Counted from the first letter of the stretch, positions 1 through 9,165 are shown. The stretch: 64,000 bases of DNA from Rhodospirillaceae bacterium (GCA_018701215.1 JABIWH010000019.1:1-64000); one strand, 5' to 3'. The notes: generated by a model from the letters alone, not told the origin. Numbers and translations are program-made.

Positions 1-79
1 CCGCCCGCCGCACCCGTCAACAATATGCTCCTACCGGTCAAGTCGATGGCATTCTTGAGAGACATTGGCATTTCCTTTT

Positions 80-93
80 TTGATCCTGATCAA
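80..93. promoter_or_regulatory. FNR/FixK-type box
   Basis: TTGAT-CCTG-ATCAA is a perfect match to the FNR/Anr/FixK consensus TTGAT-N4-ATCAA. Its centre (86.5) lies about 41-42 bp upstream of a start point predicted from the -10-like TAATAT at 117-122, the classic class II activator position. It would serve the MarR-HlyD operon. The match is seen directly; the regulator's identity is inferred. Confidence 0.6.
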
Positions 94-116
94 GGTGATT
101 GTTGGCAAGACTGCAT

Positions 117-143
117 TAATATGGCTTATTGTATGCTAGACAA
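117..143 (+). promoter_or_regulatory. Putative -10 element and overlapping TTGT-N7-ACAA operator
   Basis: TAATAT at 117-122 could be a -10 hexamer with transcription starting near 128-129. Exactly there lies an inverted repeat, TTGT-N7-ACAA (129-143), of the size MarR-family dimers bind. A repressor at this place would block the start, which fits autoregulation by the MarR protein encoded downstream. The repeat is seen; its role is inferred. Confidence 0.35.
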
Positions 144-201
144 CGAAATGGCTATGAAAACCAATCTTACAACGGAACAACAACACCACAAAATCAGACC
201 C

Positions 202-723
202 ATGACTGTACAAACCGAACTTCCAGAATATGAAACGCATGAAACGGCGGAACGCAATGTCGGCTTCCTTCTAAACGACACCGCACGCCAAATGCGCACG
301 ATCTTTGACCGACGCATGCGCGATCTGGGTCTAACCCGATCACAATGGTGGGTACTCAATCATCTGTATTTCAACGAAGGCCTGTCGCAGACCAGCCTCT
401 CTGAAATACTCGAAATCGAAAGGGCTACCCTGGGCCGCCTGCTCGACAGACTCGAAGCAAAAGGCTGGATCGAACGGCGTTCCGTCGAAGCTGACCGTCG
501 CGTGAAACTCGTATTTCTGGCTGGTGCGGTAGATCCTCTGCTGCAAACCATGCGGGCCGTCGCGGCGAATTTACGCTCCGAGGCTCTGGCGGATTTGCCG
601 GTTGACGAACAAGAAAGGTTCATCTCCACTTTGATTAAGATTAAGAATAATCTCTCCAACATGGTAGAGAACGGAAACGGGGTTGTAGGTAGTACGATTA
701 TGAAGGATCACCAGAATGGCTGA
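202..723 (+). CDS. MarR family transcriptional regulator
   Basis: A winged-helix DNA-binding repressor of the MarR/EmrR family, 173 aa from this start. The core runs from the helical region before 'LTRSQWWVL' through the recognition helix 'IERATLGRLLDRLEAKGW' to the wing 'RRSVEADRRVKL'. The frame is open back to an ATG at 25, but a likely promoter at 80-129 would exclude that start. ATG codons at 148, 154 and 202 remain, and 202 gives the usual family length, although no strong ribosome site precedes it. The stop overlaps the start of the HlyD gene by 8 nt, so the two genes form an operon. MarR regulators beside EmrA-type genes usually repress an efflux system and are released by its toxic substrates. 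Confidence 0.85.
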   Translation: MTVQTELPEYETHETAERNVGFLLNDTARQMRTIFDRRMRDLGLTRSQWWVLNHLYFNEGLSQTSLSEILEIERATLGRLLDRLEAKGWIERRSVEADRRVKLVFLAGAVDPLLQTMRAVAANLRSEALADLPVDEQERFISTLIKIKNNLSNMVENGNGVVGSTIMKDHQNG

Positions 724-1915
724 ACCCGCGGTCAAAGACGATGCCATGGATACGGGTGCGCCCGCGGGCGCCACGGTTTCGGAACTGCCAAGCTCCACCC
801 CACGCCTACGCCGGCGCTGGATACAGGGTTTAATTCGCTTTTTCCTGATGCTTGTCGTGCCAATTGTCGGCATTCTGTATGGTGCCGGTCTGTGGGCCGA
901 AAGTCTGCGTTATATCGGCACGGAAAATGCCTACGTAAAATCCCATGTGGTCGCGGTTAGCGCCGATATCTCGGGCCGTGTGGTGGAAATCAATGCCCGC
1001 GACAATCAGGCCATTAAAAAGGGCGATGTTCTTTTTCGTATCGATCCACATCCCTTCCAACTCGAGGTCGATGCGGTGTTGGCACAGCTGGATGGTGTAC
1101 GCCTAGAGATCCAGTCGAAACGGATGGCCTATCGCGCCGGATTACAGGGAGTCGAGGAAGATCGTGAGTCCGTCCGCTATATGAAACAGGAATACGGCCG
1201 CGCCACCGAACTGACGAAACGTGGCGTGGGCACCACGGCTAGGCGGGATGCGGCCAGGCATGATTTGGAAATGGCCAAGCAGCAATTAAAGACCCGCAAG
1301 GATAATAACCAGATGGTCCTGGCGGAATTGGGCGGCAACCCTAAACGCCCGGCCGAGGACGATCCCGAATACCAAAAACTTGTAGCCGACTATGGCGCAG
1401 CGCAACTCGATCTCGAACGGACGGTCATCAGGGCGCCCACGGACGGTACGGCATCCAACGTCAAACTGCGGCTTGGTGAATACGTTCGGGCCGGCACGCC
1501 GGTCTTCGCCATGGTTGAAAGCGGCGATACCTGGGTCGAGGCGAACCTGAAGGAAACCCAGCTTACCCATGTGCTGTTGGGACAAAAGGCAACGGTTGTC
1601 GCGGACGCCTTTCCCGATAATACCTATAACGGGGTTATTGAGAGCATTTCGCCCGCGACGGGGGCCGAATTCGCCCTGCTGCCGCCGCAAAATGCTTCCG
1701 GCAACTGGGTCAAGGTGGTGCAACGGATACCCGTCAGGTTACGGGTCACCGGTGAAGAGGGGCGCAAGACATTGCGCGCCGGCATGACAGTCACCGTCAC
1801 CATTGATAGCGAGCGGGAGCGCAGCCTTGGTCTGGTCATCCATGATGGCCTGAGAGGCACCGCCGTTGCGGGCGTCATCCCCGACTTTATCCTTGGTTGG
1901 TTGGCCGAAGATTAG
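716..1915 (+). CDS. HlyD/EmrA family membrane fusion protein
   Basis: The periplasmic adaptor of a tripartite efflux pump, 399 aa. One inner-membrane anchor lies at about residues 40-60, followed by a biotinyl-lipoyl-like half ('SADISGRVVEI'), a coiled-coil hairpin at about residues 115-190, the second lipoyl half ('VIRAPTDGTASNVKLRLGEY') and a beta-barrel domain ('GQKATVVADAFP'). The order and size fit EmrA. AAGGAT lies 8 nt before the ATG. It is translationally coupled to the MarR gene. The MFS (EmrB) or ABC partner that normally follows is absent: the next genes run on the other strand. The partner must be elsewhere or before the window. Confidence 0.9.
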   Translation: MAEPAVKDDAMDTGAPAGATVSELPSSTPRLRRRWIQGLIRFFLMLVVPIVGILYGAGLWAESLRYIGTENAYVKSHVVAVSADISGRVVEINARDNQAIKKGDVLFRIDPHPFQLEVDAVLAQLDGVRLEIQSKRMAYRAGLQGVEEDRESVRYMKQEYGRATELTKRGVGTTARRDAARHDLEMAKQQLKTRKDNNQMVLAELGGNPKRPAEDDPEYQKLVADYGAAQLDLERTVIRAPTDGTASNVKLRLGEYVRAGTPVFAMVESGDTWVEANLKETQLTHVLLGQKATVVADAFPDNTYNGVIESISPATGAEFALLPPQNASGNWVKVVQRIPVRLRVTGEEGRKTLRAGMTVTVTIDSERERSLGLVIHDGLRGTAVAGVIPDFILGWLAED

Positions 1916-1938
1916 CCGCGACCTATTCTAAGCGAGCG

Positions 1939-3624
1939 TTAAGCCGCCGCGCCGCCGCGCAATAACTGGCCCGGCAAAGGCGCCCCGTCGGGAACGGCAT
2001 CGGCGCCATGTTCGCGGATGACCGTTCCGTTGACGATGACGTTGGAGATACCCCTAGCCTCGCTGATCAGCCGGTCGGCGCCGGCGGGGAAATCGTATAC
2101 CCGTTGCAGGGGCTGGTCGCCCACGGTATCGGGATCGAAGACAACCACGTCGGCGGGTTTGCCCAGCGCCAGGCGGCCCCGGTCCGTAAGCCCCATAACG
2201 TCAGCTGTACGCGACGTCAGCATGCGGATGGCTTCCTCAAGCGTGAACGCCTGCTTCTCGCGCACCCAACGGCCCAGGAAATAGGTTGGCAGACAGGCGT
2301 CGCAAAGCTGGCTGGCATGCGCACCGGCGTCGGACAATCCCAACACCGTGCAAGCGCTTTTCAACAGCGGCTCAACCTCGTCTTCGTCGTGGTTAGCAAC
2401 GGGCATCCGGAAGCGGGCCTCCAGATCAGAAGACAGTGCCAGATCCAGAGCCAGGTCGATGGCATCCATATCGCGCTCCGCCGCCACCTCGAACAGGCGC
2501 CGTTCGGCCAATTCCGGTTCAGGCAGATATTGCGAAATCACCGTCAGGGAGAACGAACTTTGGAACGAGGTGCGGATATTCTTCATCCGCTCCTTGAAGG
2601 CGGCGCGAAACTCCGGATCTTTGTAAAGGCGGCACTTACCATCGAAATCGGCGGCCGAGACCGGCTTGAACATCGAGATTGCCTCGAACGGAAATGGTGC
2701 CTTGAACTGATACTCAAAATTCAACGGCCGTGGCGTGACCTGCGGTGTGATCTGCAAGCCACGCGCCGCCAGTTTTTCCGATTGCACCAGTTGCTCTTCG
2801 TGACCGCCCTTGCCAAGCGACAGGCCCGCCAGCAACGCCGTCCAGGTGATCGGGCGCCCGGTGCGTTCGGCGATCTGTTCGAACTCATCAAGGAACATCT
2901 CGCGCCCGACCGTAACCTGGATGACGCCTTTGTCCAGATCGCCCAGCACATCGCACAGAGCATGCATTTCATCCATCGCCGCCGCCCGGCTGGGCACGGG
3001 GCGGCCTTCATAACCAACATGGGTGCTGGCCTTGGAGGTGGCAAAGCCCAGAGCGCCGGCCTTGATGCCCTGCTCCAACAGCTCGCACATCCGCGCAAGT
3101 TCCTCCGGTGTGGCGGCACGTTCCATGGCCGCCTCGCCCATGACATAAAGGCGCAGCGGCGTGTGGCCCATCAAGACACCAACATTGATGGAGGGGCCAA
3201 CAGCATCAATGGTATCAAGGTATTCGGGAAAGGTTTCAAACGGCCATTCTTCGCCCAGGCCGGCCTTTAGGGCATCGACGCTCATGCCCTCGACCTTTTC
3301 CAGGGTGCGCATGATCAGCTCCCGGTCAGCCGCCTTGGTGGGGGCGACGCCAAAGCCGCAATTGCCAATCACCGCCGTGGTCACCCCATGCCAGGGCGAG
3401 ACGGTTAGATTACGGTCCCACAACACCTGGGCATCGTAGTGCGTGTGAATATCGACAAAACCGGGACAAACCACCTGGCCTTGGGCATCGATTTCCCTGG
3501 TGGCCGCATCCGGCGCCTCGCCCATGGCAACCACCTTGCCGTCCTTGATGCCCAGATCGCCTTGTATGGCCGGCGCGCCGGTGCCATCGATAATAGTACC
3601 GTTGCTGATTTTCAGATCGTACAT
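1939..3624 (-). CDS. D-aminoacylase / N-acyl-D-amino-acid deacylase family amidohydrolase
   Basis: A zinc amidohydrolase of the amidohydrolase-3 family (COG3653 type), 561 aa, predicted to cleave N-acyl-D-amino acids or related amides. The metal motif HTHYD is at residues 60-64. The Cys of 'GNCGFGVAP' (C89) is the bridging cysteine typical of D-aminoacylases, and 'SDAGAH' near the C-terminus carries the catalytic Asp. The frame extends 60 codons upstream, but that part is low-complexity and overlaps the neighbouring gene. The ATG at 3624 is preceded by CAGGGGA and begins 'MYDLKISNG', the normal family start. It is the last gene of the minus-strand run 9963-1939. The real substrate cannot be told from sequence. 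Confidence 0.88.
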   Translation of the reverse strand: MYDLKISNGTIIDGTGAPAIQGDLGIKDGKVVAMGEAPDAATREIDAQGQVVCPGFVDIHTHYDAQVLWDRNLTVSPWHGVTTAVIGNCGFGVAPTKAADRELIMRTLEKVEGMSVDALKAGLGEEWPFETFPEYLDTIDAVGPSINVGVLMGHTPLRLYVMGEAAMERAATPEELARMCELLEQGIKAGALGFATSKASTHVGYEGRPVPSRAAAMDEMHALCDVLGDLDKGVIQVTVGREMFLDEFEQIAERTGRPITWTALLAGLSLGKGGHEEQLVQSEKLAARGLQITPQVTPRPLNFEYQFKAPFPFEAISMFKPVSAADFDGKCRLYKDPEFRAAFKERMKNIRTSFQSSFSLTVISQYLPEPELAERRLFEVAAERDMDAIDLALDLALSSDLEARFRMPVANHDEDEVEPLLKSACTVLGLSDAGAHASQLCDACLPTYFLGRWVREKQAFTLEEAIRMLTSRTADVMGLTDRGRLALGKPADVVVFDPDTVGDQPLQRVYDFPAGADRLISEARGISNVIVNGTVIREHGADAVPDGAPLPGQLLRGGAAA

Positions 3625-3656
3625 GTGTGTTCCCCTGCCTATCCCCTGCCGCCGGC

Positions 3657-4760
3657 CTAGACGATCGTCAGACCGTATAATTCGGCGACATTGTCGTGCA
3701 AGACCCAATCGCGCTCCTGCTCGGTCATATCCGCGGTGTGCTCGGCCAGCATTTCCTGGCTCCACGGCCAGGTCGCATCCGAGTGGGGAAAGTCGTTGGC
3801 CCACATCAGACGGCGGATATTACAGCTGTCGCGAAACCGAAATGCGGTCCAGTCATCCTGGAATGTCATGAAGACATTCTCCTTGAAATATTCGCTGGGC
3901 AGCCGCTCCAGCTCTTCACATTTCAGCCAGTAGCGGTGGCGCTTGTAGGCATGATCCATGCGGTACATATAGTGCGGCGCCCAGCCGGCGTCTGCCTCGA
4001 CACAGACCAGCTTCAGGCCTGGGTGGCGCTGGAAGACGCCGCCGAAAATGAACATCGAAATGATATCCTGGCAGCCACGGATGATGCTGCAAAAGGCGCC
4101 AATGCGCGGACCGCGTTGGGCGCCAAGCTGATCCGAACTCGACGTCAGAATGTGAAACGATAGCGGCACGTCCAAATCCACCGCAGCCTCGTAAAACGGG
4201 TCATAGTCCGGGTGATCATAGTCCGCGAACTGGGGATTGCCGGGCATCATGACGCCGCGAAAGCCCATTTCCCTGGCCCGGCGCAATTCCTCGATCCCCT
4301 CCTCGACCGAGGCCATGGTGATCTGGGCCATGCCGTACAGACGGTTGGGGGCGGTGGCGCAATATTCCTGCAGCCAACGGTTATAAGCGGTGAAACAGGC
4401 GCGCTTATAGTCAAAGTCAGGATGATTGCAGAGTACCATGCCGACGGATGGATAAATTATCTCGGCACAGACGCCATCCTTGTCCTGATCCGCCAAACGA
4501 TAAGCCGGGTCCCAGCCACTGCGGTGCATTTCATCAAATTTTCCGCCACTCCAACGCAAATCCTTGGGGTCGCGCCCGGCGGCCGCCACCAAACCGATAG
4601 GAATGGTTTTTTCCATGCCGTCGATGACGTAGACATCGCCAAATTTTTCCTTTTTGGCGACATGGGGTGCCCGCTCGCGAAAGCTGGGATCGATATAGTC
4701 GATATAGCAATTAGGTGGCTCGGTGATGTGTGAATCAGCCGATATTGGCGTCTTCGCCAT
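3657..4760 (-). CDS. Amidohydrolase family protein (amidohydrolase-2, COG2159 type)
   Basis: A metal-dependent hydrolase or decarboxylase of the ACMSD-like amidohydrolase-2 family, 367 aa. The N-terminal 'SADSHITEP' replaces the HxH of other amidohydrolases with a DxH-like motif; 'FHILTSS' supplies a mid-chain His ligand; 'ANDFPHSDATWP' near the C-terminus carries the conserved Asp. The ATG at 4760 is preceded by GGGGAGGAAA at good spacing, which decides against the ATG six codons earlier. It lies 32 nt upstream of the D-aminoacylase gene and 111 nt after the acyl-CoA ligase, so it is probably in the same operon. Relatives act on aromatic or acyl compounds; the substrate is unknown. Confidence 0.87.
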   Translation of the reverse strand: MAKTPISADSHITEPPNCYIDYIDPSFRERAPHVAKKEKFGDVYVIDGMEKTIPIGLVAAAGRDPKDLRWSGGKFDEMHRSGWDPAYRLADQDKDGVCAEIIYPSVGMVLCNHPDFDYKRACFTAYNRWLQEYCATAPNRLYGMAQITMASVEEGIEELRRAREMGFRGVMMPGNPQFADYDHPDYDPFYEAAVDLDVPLSFHILTSSSDQLGAQRGPRIGAFCSIIRGCQDIISMFIFGGVFQRHPGLKLVCVEADAGWAPHYMYRMDHAYKRHRYWLKCEELERLPSEYFKENVFMTFQDDWTAFRFRDSCNIRRLMWANDFPHSDATWPWSQEMLAEHTADMTEQERDWVLHDNVAELYGLTIV

Positions 4761-4871
4761 TTTTGGTTTCCTCCCCAAATTTCCCCAGATGTCCTGGCCC
4801 TGTATCGTCGCCCATTATCCTTGGTGCGAAGGCCGGCATCATTATCCGCTCAAATTATCTCCCGTCCCCGC

Positions 4872-6497
4872 TCACTTCGTCAACACACGCAATGCCTCCT
4901 CGCGCAAATCGACCTTGCGGATCTTGCCAGACGCGGTCATCGGGAAATCATCAACGAAGATCACGTGCCGGGGAATTTTAAAGCTGGCAACCTTGCCGCG
5001 GCAAAGCTCTATTACCGCATCCCCCGTGATATCGCTACCCGGCGCACGCTGGACGAAAGCGACGGCGACCTCGGATAGCTTTTCGTCTGGATAGCCGACA
5101 ATGGCAATCTGGAAAACTTCCGGATGCGCCAGCAACAAACCTTCGGTTTCCATTGGGTCAACATTCTCGCCGCCAACCTTGAGCATATCCTTGTAGCGGC
5201 CGAGAAAACGCAGGTAGCCGTCTTCGGTCCATTCCGAGGTATCGCCGGTGTGAAACCAGCCGTCGTCATCGAAGGCGGCCGCCGTTTCTTCGGGCTTTTT
5301 GTAGTAACCCAGCATCAAGCTATAGCCGCGGATCAACAATTCGCCCGGCACGCCCGGCGGCTGGCCGGCGCCGGTCTCGGGATCAATCACTTGGATCTCG
5401 TAACCCAGACCGGTCTTGCCGGAGGTTTCACAGCGGTGGGTCTCGTCATCATCGAGGGAATTCAACGCCGCACCCAGCCAGGTTTCCGTCATGCCGAAAC
5501 CTGACAAATTCTTCAATGGCGCCAGGGCCCGGGCGCCGGCCCGCGTCACCGGCGTCGCGCTGTGCATGCCGGCGGCGAAAATACCCGTGCGCAGGGTGGA
5601 GATATCCCTTGGCCGGGCATCCTGCGCCTCCGTCAGGCCTTTCATATGCGCTTCAAAGCCATGCATGATGCTGACGCCTTCGGAGGCAACCAAATCCAGG
5701 CTTTCATCCGGCACAAATGTCTCGGTGACGATCTGTTTGGCACCGGTCAAAAGAGACATCAGCGCCCCTTCCGAATAACCGAAGGCGTGGAACAGGGGCA
5801 GATAGTTCAGGATCACATCCCCCTCCCAAATGCCCATGCGAAAGGCGCGTTCCTCGATATTGCGGATCAGCTTGTGGCTATGCATCGCACCTTTTGGAAA
5901 ACCCGTCGTGCCAGAGGTGTACATTATGAAGACCGGGTCGTCCGGATCGACCGCGCCTGCCCGCGCCGCCAGATCGCCATTGCCGACCCCATCGCCGCCG
6001 CGCAATGTATCGGCATAGGAGGCAACACCTGGATACTCATCCCGGCCCAGAATAATGACGCGCCGCATCTCGGGAAAGTTACCGTCATCAATGTCGTTGC
6101 CCATCTCTGGCAGGGCGAAGACCTGACGCACCATGTCCAGATAATCAATGGGACCGGAGGTGTCATGGGTAATCAAAAAAGCGCTATCCGATTGCCGGAT
6201 GACATATTCCAGATCCGTGGTCCGAAAGCGGGTGTTGATGGGCACCTGCACCGCACCGATCTTGGCCAGGGCGACGGAGATAAAAATCCACTCGGCACAA
6301 TTGTTAAGCCAAAGCGCCACATGATCACCGGACACCACGCCTTGTGTCATCAGGCCCTTGGCGGCGCGGTCGACTTCCACCTGCATATCGCCGAAGGAAT
6401 AGCGTTGATCTTGAAAAACCAAGCCCTCGCGATCACCGAAACGCGCGGCGGCCTCGTCGGCCAAATCACCGAACCGCCGTTTACCGTACCACTCCAT
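4872..6497 (-). CDS. AMP-binding acyl-CoA synthetase/ligase
   Basis: An ATP-dependent ligase of the ANL superfamily, 541 aa, activating a carboxylic acid to its CoA thioester via an acyl-adenylate. The P-loop 'YTSGTTGFPKG' is at about residues 193-203, 'DDGWFHTGD' and 'GRYKDMLKVGGENV' mark the hinge region, and the catalytic Lys of 'TASGKIRK' is about residue 525. No membrane or targeting segment is visible. It lies 74 nt after the cysteine hydrolase gene and before the amidohydrolase gene on the same strand. The substrate could be a medium-chain or aromatic acid; the family resembles fadD/fadK and cyclohexanecarboxylate-CoA ligases, and sequence alone does not decide. Confidence 0.92.
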   Translation of the reverse strand: MEWYGKRRFGDLADEAAARFGDREGLVFQDQRYSFGDMQVEVDRAAKGLMTQGVVSGDHVALWLNNCAEWIFISVALAKIGAVQVPINTRFRTTDLEYVIRQSDSAFLITHDTSGPIDYLDMVRQVFALPEMGNDIDDGNFPEMRRVIILGRDEYPGVASYADTLRGGDGVGNGDLAARAGAVDPDDPVFIMYTSGTTGFPKGAMHSHKLIRNIEERAFRMGIWEGDVILNYLPLFHAFGYSEGALMSLLTGAKQIVTETFVPDESLDLVASEGVSIMHGFEAHMKGLTEAQDARPRDISTLRTGIFAAGMHSATPVTRAGARALAPLKNLSGFGMTETWLGAALNSLDDDETHRCETSGKTGLGYEIQVIDPETGAGQPPGVPGELLIRGYSLMLGYYKKPEETAAAFDDDGWFHTGDTSEWTEDGYLRFLGRYKDMLKVGGENVDPMETEGLLLAHPEVFQIAIVGYPDEKLSEVAVAFVQRAPGSDITGDAVIELCRGKVASFKIPRHVIFVDDFPMTASGKIRKVDLREEALRVLTK

Positions 6498-6571
6498 TAC
6501 CCAACGCCCCTTGCTCTTGCATTATGTTTCAGAGGTATTTTCCACCAAATTTGGCAAAACCGTCAAACACT

Positions 6572-7111
6572 TCACGGCGTAATCTGATCACAGGGACAAA
6601 CCAGAGCCGGGCCGCCAGGTGCAATGAAGTCGGCCCAGATGGCATTGTGATGGCCAATGATCTGTTGTGCGCGCAAATGCGGCCGGTCCGCCGTTGTGTG
6701 GCCGTCACTGGGCGCCGTCGTGCGATAACCCCGCGCCAGGGCGCTGCGCACGGTGGTATCGACACAATAATCCGTGGCGCAGCCGGTGATGATCAAATGG
6801 TCGATAGCGTGTGCCACTAGGACGTCTCCTAAATCCGTATCGAGGAAGCTGTCACAGGCGGTCTTGGCGATGATCCTATCGTCCGCATGCACCGCCAACG
6901 CCGGTAATAGATGCCAGCCCGGCTGCGTCGGATGGTGCGGATCGCCAACCGGGCCGTCATGGCGGATAAAAATCACCTGGCCGCCGCTCCGCCGCACCCG
7001 CGCCGCCAAGCTATTCAGGCGGACCACCAGGCCGTCGGCGTCGTGACGCAGGCTGGCATCCGTGAAAGACCCGAGCTGCATATCTATAACGATCAGAGCG
7101 CTGGCCGTCAT
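6572..7111 (-). CDS. Isochorismatase family cysteine hydrolase
   Basis: A cysteine hydrolase of the isochorismatase/nicotinamidase/N-carbamoylsarcosine amidohydrolase fold, 179 aa. The triad is visible: D10 in 'LIVIDMQ', K83 in 'IAKTACDSF' and C116 in 'GCATDYCVDTTVRSA'. Members hydrolyse amides, carbamoyl groups or enol ethers. It begins 2 nt after the amidase stop, so the two are certainly co-transcribed. Next to an amidase and amidohydrolases, an amidase-like role (nicotinamidase or carbamoyl hydrolase) is more likely than true isochorismatase; this is inference from context. Confidence 0.88.
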   Translation of the reverse strand: MTASALIVIDMQLGSFTDASLRHDADGLVVRLNSLAARVRRSGGQVIFIRHDGPVGDPHHPTQPGWHLLPALAVHADDRIIAKTACDSFLDTDLGDVLVAHAIDHLIITGCATDYCVDTTVRSALARGYRTTAPSDGHTTADRPHLRAQQIIGHHNAIWADFIAPGGPALVCPCDQITP

Positions 7112-7113
7112 GG

Positions 7114-8547
7114 CTAGACACCATCAGGCCAAAGGTGGGCCCAGGGGTGGGCCCGTTCCACCATCGCAGCGAGGTGGATTATGCCGGCATCGGCCATCAT
7201 CGGCCCAACGATCTGCAAACCTGCCGGCAAGCCATCGGCCATGATACCGCACGGAACGGTGATGGCCGGGTGCCCCGTCATATTGAAGGGATGAGTGTAT
7301 GGATACCAGGTCTGCCGAATGCCGCCGGCGGTCTGATTGCCAATGGTGATGGGCTGATAGAAATCATGATCGGCATTTATCGCGGTGCGGCTCAAGGTTG
7401 GCATCATCAGGAAGTCCACCCGTTCGAACCAGGATTGAATGCGCCGGTAAAGCTGGGTGCGGAAGGTGATCGCGCGCTGCAACTCCACCGCCGAATAGGT
7501 CTTTCCTTCCTCGATCCCGCGCAGCAATGTCGGCGTCATGCGCGCGCCGAATTCGGCCAGCTTATCTTCGAACCGGGCCACCCAAAGCGATTGCGTGATA
7601 ACCAGCCAATAGGGTTCGGTATTCTCGAAAGGTTCATCGAACGGGATAATTTCGGCCCCCGCCGCCGCCAAGGCATCCCGGCGTAAGGTGCAGGCCTCAA
7701 GGACTTCGGGATCAATCAACTCGTTACCCATATGGCTGATCCAGCCAATTTTGATACCGGACAAATCACCGTCGCCCGATGCGGCAGCGACATAGTCGTC
7801 GATGGGCAGGCCGTGGGAATGAGGGTCATTGGGGTGCGGTCCCGCCATTACCGACAGCATCAGGGCGGCATCGGATACGGTACGCGCCATGGGTCCAAGG
7901 TTGGAGAAATTTCCGAAACCATCCGGCGCCGTATCATGCGGCACCAGGCCCATGGTGCCCTTCATCCCGACAACACCGCAGCAAGCCGCCGGAATACGGA
8001 TCGAACCACCGGCGTCGGTACCGATGGAAAGTGGCGCCATGCCCGAGGCCAGCGCCGCCGCCGAACCGCCGGAGGAGCCGCCGGACGTACGCGTCAAATC
8101 CCAGGGATTTAGCGTCCGGCCAAACAAGGGCGACTCGTTCATCGGTTTGTGGCCGAACTCCGGTGTCGAAACCTTACCCACCAGAACCGCGCCGGCATTC
8201 TTCATACGGGTCACGGCAATGGCATCCCGTGCCGGTACATTATGCTCCAATATCGCCGAGGCATAGGTGGTGCGCACACCGGCGGTATCGACTAGATCCT
8301 TTACCGTGTAGGGCACACCCAGCAGTGGCGGCAACGCCGACGCGGTATTGCCGGCGGCAAGCATTGTTTCCGCCGCCGCCGCTTCTTCCCGCGCCCGTTC
8401 CGCACTAATCGTGATGAAGGCATTCAAAGGCGGATTGGTCTTTTCAATGTGCGCCAGCGTGGCGTCCAGGGCCTCGGTTGGCGAAATCCGCCCGGCCCGG
8501 ATTTCACCGGCCAGATCCGTGGCGGATAACCGAACGATATCGCGCAT
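7114..8547 (-). CDS. Amidase (amidase signature family)
   Basis: A Ser-cisSer-Lys amidase, 477 aa, hydrolysing an amide to acid plus ammonia or amine. K83 ('VPYTVKDL'), S158 in 'TSGGSSGGSAAA' and S182 in 'GTDAGGSIRIPA' have the spacing of the family triad. Length is normal. It starts 2 nt after the GST stop and ends 2 nt before the cysteine hydrolase start. GatA is excluded in practice because no gatB/gatC lies beside it and the context is catabolic. The acid product could feed the acyl-CoA ligase encoded downstream (inference). Confidence 0.9.
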   Translation of the reverse strand: MRDIVRLSATDLAGEIRAGRISPTEALDATLAHIEKTNPPLNAFITISAERAREEAAAAETMLAAGNTASALPPLLGVPYTVKDLVDTAGVRTTYASAILEHNVPARDAIAVTRMKNAGAVLVGKVSTPEFGHKPMNESPLFGRTLNPWDLTRTSGGSSGGSAAALASGMAPLSIGTDAGGSIRIPAACCGVVGMKGTMGLVPHDTAPDGFGNFSNLGPMARTVSDAALMLSVMAGPHPNDPHSHGLPIDDYVAAASGDGDLSGIKIGWISHMGNELIDPEVLEACTLRRDALAAAGAEIIPFDEPFENTEPYWLVITQSLWVARFEDKLAEFGARMTPTLLRGIEEGKTYSAVELQRAITFRTQLYRRIQSWFERVDFLMMPTLSRTAINADHDFYQPITIGNQTAGGIRQTWYPYTHPFNMTGHPAITVPCGIMADGLPAGLQIVGPMMADAGIIHLAAMVERAHPWAHLWPDGV

Positions 8548-8549
8548 GA

Positions 8550-9161
8550 CTAGCCGCCGCGTGCCTTCTTATATAAGGGCCGGCCCAGGCAGCGGTCCAG
8601 CCAGGCCGTCAAATTCGGCCAGGCGGACAGGTCCAATTTGGCGATCTTGGCCCAACCGGCAACGGCGGAGGTGTTCAGGTCGGCCACGGTAAAGCGGCCA
8701 CCCATCAGGTATTCCTTGTCGGCCAAGGCAGCATTCAAGACCGTGAGTGGTTTGGCCAGTCTTGCCTCCGCCGCCGCCACGACGGCTTCATCCCGCTCTG
8801 CCTCGGGAAGCAGCAAACGGTTTTTCAGCGCCTCCAATGCCGTCGATTCCACCTCCGTCGCCGCCCAGAAGCTCCATTGCGTGGCTAGCCCCATTTCGGC
8901 GTCATCCCGAGGCCCCATATCGCCGCCGTGCTTGTTGGCCAGGTACAGATTGATGGCAAGAGATTCGAAAAGACACAAATCGCCATCCTGAATAGCCGGC
9001 AAGGTGCCATTCGGATTGATGGCCAGAAACTCCGGCGTTTGCGTACCGCCGGTGCTGTAATGAAAATTGTTGTGTTCAAAATCCAGTCCCAGTTCCAGGG
9101 CCATCCAAATGACACGGCTGGTCCGGGTATTGTGGGCGCCGTGTATGATCAATTTGCTCAT
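8550..9161 (-). CDS. Glutathione S-transferase family protein
   Basis: A cytosolic GST, 203 aa. An N-terminal thioredoxin-like domain begins 'LIIHGAHNTRTSRVIWM' and contains the cis-Pro region 'NPNGTLPAIQDGDLCLFESLAI' (glutathione binding, conserved ES). An all-helical C-terminal domain follows, with 'GGRFTVADLNTSAV', the usual N-capping box. It lies between the enoyl-CoA hydratase (4 nt gap) and the amidase (2 nt gap). GST genes in catabolic operons often serve dehalogenation, ring opening or isomerisation, but which of these applies cannot be seen. Confidence 0.9.
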   Translation of the reverse strand: MSKLIIHGAHNTRTSRVIWMALELGLDFEHNNFHYSTGGTQTPEFLAINPNGTLPAIQDGDLCLFESLAINLYLANKHGGDMGPRDDAEMGLATQWSFWAATEVESTALEALKNRLLLPEAERDEAVVAAAEARLAKPLTVLNAALADKEYLMGGRFTVADLNTSAVAGWAKIAKLDLSAWPNLTAWLDRCLGRPLYKKARGG

Positions 9162-9165
9162 GGTT

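Noticed and set aside
1..201. N-terminal extension of the MarR protein from ATG 25
   Set aside because: It would be translated through a likely promoter with FNR box and operator, and it has no family similarity.
2008..3270. 420-codon plus-strand frame opposite the D-aminoacylase gene
   Set aside because: A shadow of the real minus-strand gene; its translation is His/Gln/Arg-rich and matches no family.
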